NCBI GenBank assembly: GCA_035776735.1
Contig: DASSSO010000169.1
Location: 1 to 8,757, forward strand
From: JACDAN01 sp035776735
GTDB lineage: Bacteria > Actinomycetota > Thermoleophilia > Gaiellales > Gaiellaceae
Direction of reading: 5' to 3'
DNA: 8,757 bases
Shown: positions 5,153-8,757 of the stretch, piece after piece
Layout: the number at the start of each line of letters is the position of its first letter
Position numbering within the stretch: position 1 is the first letter of the stretch
Program-made: the position numbers and the translations under genes
The notes under the pieces: generated by a model
The model's input: only the letters and a program-made list of their open reading frames with translations
Told to the model about the DNA's origin: nothing
Databases searched by the model: none

Positions 5153-6238
5153 ATGGCGAAGGTCGAGGCCGCGCAGTACGGCGACCGGAAGGTCTACAGC
5201 GTCTCCGCGTTCAACCGCGGTGTCGCCGACTGGCTCTCGCGCCTGCCGACCGTGTGGGTCGAGGGCGAGGTCACGGAGCTCCGGCGCCAGCAGCGGTGGG
5301 CCAGCGTCTTCTTCACGCTCAAGGATCCCGGCGACGGCGCCTGCCTCTCGGTCTCGATACCGCGGACGCAGTACGACGCGCTCCGGCTCGACCTCGGGGA
5401 CGGAGAGCGCGTCCACGTCTACGGCCGGCCGGAGCTCTTCGAGGCGCGCGGCGACTTCCGCTTCCGGGCGCTCTCGATCGAGCGCTTCGGCCTCGGCGAC
5501 CACCTCGCCGCGCTCGAGCGGCTGAAGCGCAAGCTCGCCGCCGAGGGGCTCTTCGAGCGGCGGCGGCCGCTGCCCCGTTTCCCACGCCGGATCGGGCTCG
5601 TCACGGGCAACGACGCGGCCGCGAAGCGGGACGTCCTGACCGCGATCACCACCCGCTTCCCGCCGGCACGGGTCGTGGTGGCCGAGACCTACGTCCAGGG
5701 GCCGCGCGCGGCGCCGGCGATCGTCGACGCGATCGCGGCGCTCTGCGAGCTCGACGACGTGGACGTTCTGATCCTCGCCCGCGGCGGCGGCAGCTTCGAG
5801 GATCTCCTCCCCTTCAGCGACGAGCGGCTCGTCCGCGCCGTGGCGGGCTGCCGCGTGCCGATCGTCTCCGCAGTCGGCCACGAGCAGGACACGCCGCTCA
5901 CGGACCTCGCCGCCGACGTCCGGGCCTCGACGCCGAGCGTCGCCGCCCGCCTCGTCGTCCCGGACGCCGACGAGCTGCGCGAGCGCCTCGAGCAGACGCG
6001 CGAGCGCCTGCGGCGCGCGCCCCTCCTCACCGTCGAGCGCAAGCGCGCTCGGCTGGAAGGGACGCACGGGCAGCTGCGCGCGCTCTCCCCCAGCGCGACG
6101 CTTGAGCGGGGGTACGCGATCGTGCGGCGGGAGGGCAGGATTGTCCGGGGCTCCAGCGACGTCGAGCGTGGCACGCACGTCGAGGTCGAGCTCGGACAAG
6201 GCGGCTTCGGCGCCACCGTCGAGGGGACCCGGGAGTGA
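5153..6238 (+). CDS. xseA: exodeoxyribonuclease VII large subunit
   Basis: This is the catalytic subunit of exonuclease VII, which degrades single-stranded DNA from both ends in the cytoplasm with the XseB small subunit. The 361 residues contain the N-terminal OB-fold (VYSVSAFNRGVADWL, VWVEGEVTEL, FFTLKD, about 14-112). The nuclease domain follows: FPRRIGLVTGNDAAAKRDVL (143-162), VLILARGGGSFEDLLPFSDE (205-224), IVSAVGHEQDTPLTDLAADVRASTPSVAA (237-265). The closing motif LSPSATLERGYAIV is at 311-324. The GGGS, GHE and DxxAD/ThrPro signatures are all in place. E. coli XseA has 456 residues; the missing length is in the coiled-coil arm between about 270 and 310, here a short charged helix that should bind fewer XseB copies. 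No Shine-Dalgarno precedes ATG 5153, so it may be leaderless. It overlaps xseB by 4 bases. Confidence 0.96.
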   Translation: MAKVEAAQYGDRKVYSVSAFNRGVADWLSRLPTVWVEGEVTELRRQQRWASVFFTLKDPGDGACLSVSIPRTQYDALRLDLGDGERVHVYGRPELFEARGDFRFRALSIERFGLGDHLAALERLKRKLAAEGLFERRRPLPRFPRRIGLVTGNDAAAKRDVLTAITTRFPPARVVVAETYVQGPRAAPAIVDAIAALCELDDVDVLILARGGGSFEDLLPFSDERLVRAVAGCRVPIVSAVGHEQDTPLTDLAADVRASTPSVAARLVVPDADELRERLEQTRERLRRAPLLTVERKRARLEGTHGQLRALSPSATLERGYAIVRREGRIVRGSSDVERGTHVEVELGQGGFGATVEGTRE

Positions 6239-6441
6239 GGTTCGAGGACGCCCAGCGCGAGCTGGAGCGGATCGTCCAGCAGCTCGAGACCGGCCAGGCC
6301 GACCTGGACGAGGCGATCACGCTGTGGGAGCGCGGCGAGGACCTCTACCGCCTCTGCGCGGGCAAGCTCGACTCCGCGCAGGGGAAGATCGAGGAGCTCG
6401 GCCGCAGGGTCGAATCGGTGCGTCCCGCGGAACCTGCTTAG
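6235..6441 (+). CDS. xseB: exodeoxyribonuclease VII small subunit
   Basis: This 68-residue protein is the small, non-catalytic subunit that coats the coiled-coil arm of XseA. The family pattern is clear: FEDAQRELERIVQQLETGQADLDEAITLWERGEDLYRLC, then KLDSAQGKIEEL, i.e. the F-E-x-x-x-x-x-L-E-x-I-V-x-x-L-E-x-G core and the two-helix hairpin. The start is GTG 6235, whose GTGA overlaps the TGA stop of xseA, a typical translational-coupling layout. Size is close to the E. coli subunit (80). The stop codon TAG at 6439 doubles as the first bases of the next gene's -10-like element. Confidence 0.95.
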   Translation: MRFEDAQRELERIVQQLETGQADLDEAITLWERGEDLYRLCAGKLDSAQGKIEELGRRVESVRPAEPA

Positions 6442-6444
6442 AAT
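6439..6444 (+). promoter_or_regulatory. -10-like element of the cNMP-binding gene, leaderless layout
   Basis: TAGAAT, one mismatch from TATAAT, is followed by CGCGGC and ATG 6451. The stretch ATCGCGGC-rTG is identical to that before the minus-strand gene starting at 3732. It begins on the stop codon of xseB. No Shine-Dalgarno is visible; the -35 region is not recognisable. Confidence 0.55.
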
Positions 6445-6450
6445 CGCGGC

Positions 6451-6867
6451 ATGGTGGATCAAGAAACGACACAGCTCCTGAAAGAGGTCCCGCTCTTCTC
6501 GGACCTGGACAAACGCGAGCTCGAGCAGGTCGCGCAGTCGATGAAGCGCCGGCAGTTCTCTGCCGGGCAGGAGATCGCCCGCGAAGGCGAGAGCGGCGTC
6601 GGCTTCTTCGTGATCGAGGACGGGAACGCGAAGGTCAGCGTCCACGGCGACGAGCGCCGCCGCCTCGGGCCGGGCGACTACTTCGGCGAGATCGCCCTGA
6701 TTGCACAGGGAGCGCGAACCGCCACGGTCACGGCCGAAAGCGAGCTGACCGCTCTCGGCATGACGTTCTGGGACTTCCGGCCGCTTGTCGAGGGCAACGC
6801 GTCGATTGCCTGGAAGCTCCTCCAGGCGTTCGCCAAGACGTACGGCCAGGACGAGACCGAGAGCTAG
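6451..6867 (+). CDS. stand-alone cyclic-nucleotide-binding domain protein
   Basis: This 138-residue protein is a single CRP/PKA-type cyclic-nucleotide-binding domain. It opens with the family helix LLKEVPLFSDLDKRELEQVA (9-28), continues with the beta-roll (QFSAGQEIAREGESGVGFFVIEDGNAKV), and has the phosphate-binding cassette GDYFGEIALIAQGARTATV (75-93). E80 and R89 match the residues that hold the ribose and phosphate of cAMP in active family members, so ligand binding is plausible. The C-helix (IAWKLLQAFAKTYG) ends the protein. There is no DNA-binding helix-turn-helix, kinase or channel segment, so any output must go through a partner. It follows xseB after 9 bases but has its own promoter-like element. 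It may equally be a CNBD that senses something other than cAMP or cGMP. The last bases overlap the convergent kinase gene. Confidence 0.9.
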   Translation: MVDQETTQLLKEVPLFSDLDKRELEQVAQSMKRRQFSAGQEIAREGESGVGFFVIEDGNAKVSVHGDERRRLGPGDYFGEIALIAQGARTATVTAESELTALGMTFWDFRPLVEGNASIAWKLLQAFAKTYGQDETES

Positions 6868-7793
6868 CTCACGAGGCGCCGGCCCAGCGCGACGAGATCC
6901 TCGCGCGCCCGCGCGGGGTCGCCGCTGAGCTCGTAGAGCTCGACGCCCTCCGGGCGATCGAGGACCCGCCCGCCGAAGACGGCGCACCGCACGGCCCTCT
7001 CCGCGCACACGCGTGCGACCTCCCCGGGCGCCTTGCCCATCCAGGTCGTGCGGTCGACGGTTCCCTCGCCGGTGACGACGAGCTCCGCGCCGGCCAGGCG
7101 CGCACGGAACCCGACCAGGTCGAGGACGAGCCGCGCGCCCGCCACGAGCTCGGCGCCGAGCGCCGCCATCGCCGCGCCCAAACCGCCGGCGGCTCCGGCA
7201 CCGGGGAGCTCGCGGAACGGCGCCAGCGAGCGCCTGGCCAGCAGGCGCCGCTCGAGCTCGACGGCCTGTTCCGTCGTCGCCCCCTTCTGCGCCGCGAACA
7301 CGCGTGCGGCGTCGAGCAGCGGCGCGCTGACGTCGCACGCGGCCCGGACGGGCACGCGGAAGCCGCCGACGACCTCCATGAGTCCGGCGCCCCCGTCCAC
7401 GGTCGCGCTTCCGCCCAGGAAGACGACGATCTCGGCGGGATCCACGTCCTGCACCTCGGTCAGGAGCTCGCCCAACCCGCGGCTCGAGGCCCGGAGCGGG
7501 TCGCGCTCCTCCTCGGCGAGCAGGCCGAGGCCGATCGCCTGGGCGGACTCGACGAGGGCGGTCCCGTCCGCGAGCAGCAGCCACCGGGCGCGCACGGGCC
7601 GCCCGAGCGGATCGGAGACCTCCGTCTCGCGCCACTCGCCCCCGAGGGGCCCCGCGAGGACGTCCAGGGTCCCCTCCCCGCCGTCCGCGACCGGCAGCTC
7701 CACGGCGCCGCAGAGGCCCTCGGCGAGCGCGGCCGCAGCGTCGGGGGCTGAGAGGACGCCTTTGAGGCTAGCCGGAGACGCCAGCGCGGGCAC
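6864..7793 (-). CDS. glxK: glycerate kinase, GK-II (GlxK/GarK) family
   Basis: This enzyme phosphorylates glycerate with ATP, usually to 2-phosphoglycerate in this family, feeding glycolysis. Family motifs appear in order over 309 residues: ASPASLKGVLSA near the N-terminus (family APDSFKGxLSA), PVADGGEGT (34-42), DPLGRP (61-66), GGSATVDGGAGL (127-138), ACDVSAPL then VFAAQKGAT (152-173), GAGAAGGLGAAM, and VVTGEGTVDRTTWMGKAPGEVA (239-260). It is shorter than usual members (about 370-380); the GPxGA segment after the CDV motif is deleted and the C-terminus is trimmed. GTG 7793 is chosen because the first strand begins at once and AGGAG lies 4 bases upstream. It overlaps the preceding membrane-protein gene by 26 bases, so both share a transcript. 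Its stop TAG uses the palindrome CTAG, also the stop of the convergent gene. Confidence 0.9.
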   Translation of the reverse strand: MPALASPASLKGVLSAPDAAAALAEGLCGAVELPVADGGEGTLDVLAGPLGGEWRETEVSDPLGRPVRARWLLLADGTALVESAQAIGLGLLAEEERDPLRASSRGLGELLTEVQDVDPAEIVVFLGGSATVDGGAGLMEVVGGFRVPVRAACDVSAPLLDAARVFAAQKGATTEQAVELERRLLARRSLAPFRELPGAGAAGGLGAAMAALGAELVAGARLVLDLVGFRARLAGAELVVTGEGTVDRTTWMGKAPGEVARVCAERAVRCAVFGGRVLDRPEGVELYELSGDPARAREDLVALGRRLVS

Positions 7794-8757
7794 GGCGCTC
7801 CTGCTCGAGGTCCGTGACCACCGACTCCTCCGATTCCTCCTCCGCGGGCATGCGCCGCAGGGTCTCGAGGGACAGTCCCTCGCGCATGAGGAAGATCGTC
7901 CCGACGCCGACGCCGACCGACATCTCGAGCACCTGGAGCCCGAGCCCGAATGCGAGCCCCGTGGAATAGGCGACGCCGTACGAGACGAGCGGCAGGGCGA
8001 CGACCGCTTGGAGCAGGCCGATGTTCCCCGGCCAGAGCGGGAAGATCGTCGCGACGTTCATGAGCAGGAGGACGACGCCGGCGGCCGAGATCGGCGCGTC
8101 GATGCCGAAGGCCTTCATCATCGACCAGACCGCGAACAGCTGGATCAGCCAGCCCGTCGTCTGCAGCAGGGCCGCGAGTGCCGCCGCCCGGGGCTCGCGC
8201 AGGACCTGGAGCCCGCGCTGCGCCATCGCCAGCAGGCGCCGGGCGGCCATCGCGCCCTCCGGGAGGGGCCGCAGCTCGCGTCCTGCGACGAGGATCGCGG
8301 CCAAGAACAGCGCGATGCCGACGACGGCCACCAGCTCCAGGCTCGTCACCGCCCAGTGCGGGATACGGGTCGTCGCGAGCACGAAGGCCGTCAGCAGCAA
8401 GGCCGGGATCAGATCGAAGAGCCGGTGGGCGAAGACGGTTCCCAGCAGCCGGCCGGTGATCCCCTGGCCCCGCGGCGTCCGCCTGGCGAGCACACCGACG
8501 CGCGCCAGCTCCCCGATCCGGCCGGGGAGCACGGCGTTCGCGAGCAGGCCGATCGCGAACGCCGAGAAGACCTGCGTGAACGGCGGCTGCTGCGGCCGCG
8601 GCAGCGCTTGCCTGATGACGACGTTCCAGGAGACGGCGCGGACGAGCACGGAGAGGAGGTTGAGCGCGAGGGCGACGCCGACCCAGCGCCAGTAGACGGC
8701 CTCGAACGCGTCCCCGACCCGTGCCCAGTCCGGGCCGCGCCACCAGAGCAGCAGCAG
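7768..8757 (-). CDS. lysylphosphatidylglycerol-synthase-type membrane protein (flippase-like), 5' end missing
   Basis: The frame is open to the window edge, so roughly the first 20-30 residues are missing; 329 are visible. It belongs to the family of the transmembrane half of MprF/LPG synthase (UPF0104, PF03706), integral membrane proteins implicated in lipid transfer. Signatures: VRAVSWNVVIRQAL; FAIGLLANAVLPGRIGELARVGVL, the G-x-x-x-N-x-x-x-P-x-R-x-G-E-x-x-R pattern; and NVATIFPLWPGNIGLLQAVVALPLVSYGV, the PxxPGxxGxxQ/E pattern. About seven or eight hydrophobic segments are visible. The C-terminus is a soluble acidic tail (MPAEEESEESVVTDLEQE). No aminoacyl-transferase domain is attached, so it is not a complete LPG synthase. 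Its 3' end overlaps the glycerate kinase start by 26 bases; a functional link between the two is not obvious. Confidence 0.88.
   Translation of the reverse strand: MLLLWWRGPDWARVGDAFEAVYWRWVGVALALNLLSVLVRAVSWNVVIRQALPRPQQPPFTQVFSAFAIGLLANAVLPGRIGELARVGVLARRTPRGQGITGRLLGTVFAHRLFDLIPALLLTAFVLATTRIPHWAVTSLELVAVVGIALFLAAILVAGRELRPLPEGAMAARRLLAMAQRGLQVLREPRAAALAALLQTTGWLIQLFAVWSMMKAFGIDAPISAAGVVLLLMNVATIFPLWPGNIGLLQAVVALPLVSYGVAYSTGLAFGLGLQVLEMSVGVGVGTIFLMREGLSLETLRRMPAEEESEESVVTDLEQERRARAGVSG
7798..7802 (-). promoter_or_regulatory. ribosome binding site of the glycerate kinase
   Basis: On the minus strand AGGAG precedes GTG 7793 by 4 bases. It lies inside the last codons of the upstream membrane-protein gene and supports the overlapping start. 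The spacing is slightly short. Confidence 0.45.

Noticed and set aside
5689..7635. Very long minus-strand open frame (648 codons) across xseA, xseB and the cNMP gene
   Set aside because: It is a GC-rich shadow: composition is dominated by Arg/Ala/Gly/Pro and it runs antisense to three genes with clear family motifs.
6102..7751. Long plus-strand open frame (549 codons) opposite the glycerate kinase
   Set aside because: The minus strand carries every GK-II motif in order; the plus-strand translation is low-complexity Arg/Ala/Gly.

Overview
The window is very GC-rich, almost gap-free bacterial chromosome. Gene content (menaquinone-type methyltransferase, split XseA/XseB exonuclease, GK-II glycerate kinase, lysylphosphatidylglycerol-synthase-like membrane protein), GTG starts and several genes that look leaderless fit a deep-branching actinobacterium. 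I would guess Thermoleophilia (Gaiellales/Solirubrobacterales-like), but that is an inference from style and remembered family resemblance, not from a marker gene.

Layout. (A) 1-2343, + strand, tightly packed: the 3' part of a UbiE/MenG-like methyltransferase, a multi-pass membrane protein that looks like a degenerate UbiA prenyltransferase and overlaps it by 4 bases (apparent CTG start), and a 368-residue coiled-coil protein 4 bases further on. (B) 2428-2622: a 64-residue conserved-looking small protein with a clear ribosome binding site, followed by three hairpins (2636-2766) in the gap between convergent genes. (C) 2785-3732, - strand: a secreted protein of unknown function. Its promoter is back-to-back with that of a 61-residue protein (3841-4026). 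(D) 4027-4814: no intact gene, but a lipoprotein gene broken by about five single-base indels can be reconstructed (4122-4763). (E) 4815-5012: a second small protein ending in the same VDEGRP tail as the 61-residue one, so the two flank the dead lipoprotein gene. (F) 5153-6441: xseA-xseB, the two subunits of exonuclease VII, overlapping by 4 bases. (G) 6451-6867: a stand-alone cyclic-nucleotide-binding domain protein. (H) 6864-8757, - strand: glycerate kinase, preceded in the same transcript by a membrane protein cut by the window edge. The kinase and the cNMP protein converge on one shared CTAG giving both stop codons.

Functional links. Regions A (quinone methylation plus a UbiA-like neighbour) and F (exonuclease VII) are the only clear pathway pairs. 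The most distinctive signals are a repeated promoter layout, a -10-like hexamer followed by exactly six bases and then ATG/GTG, in front of four genes, and the paired VDEGRP-tail small proteins around a decayed lipoprotein. I found no CRISPR array, transposon, tRNA, rRNA or defence cassette. Nothing here proves a new multi-gene system.
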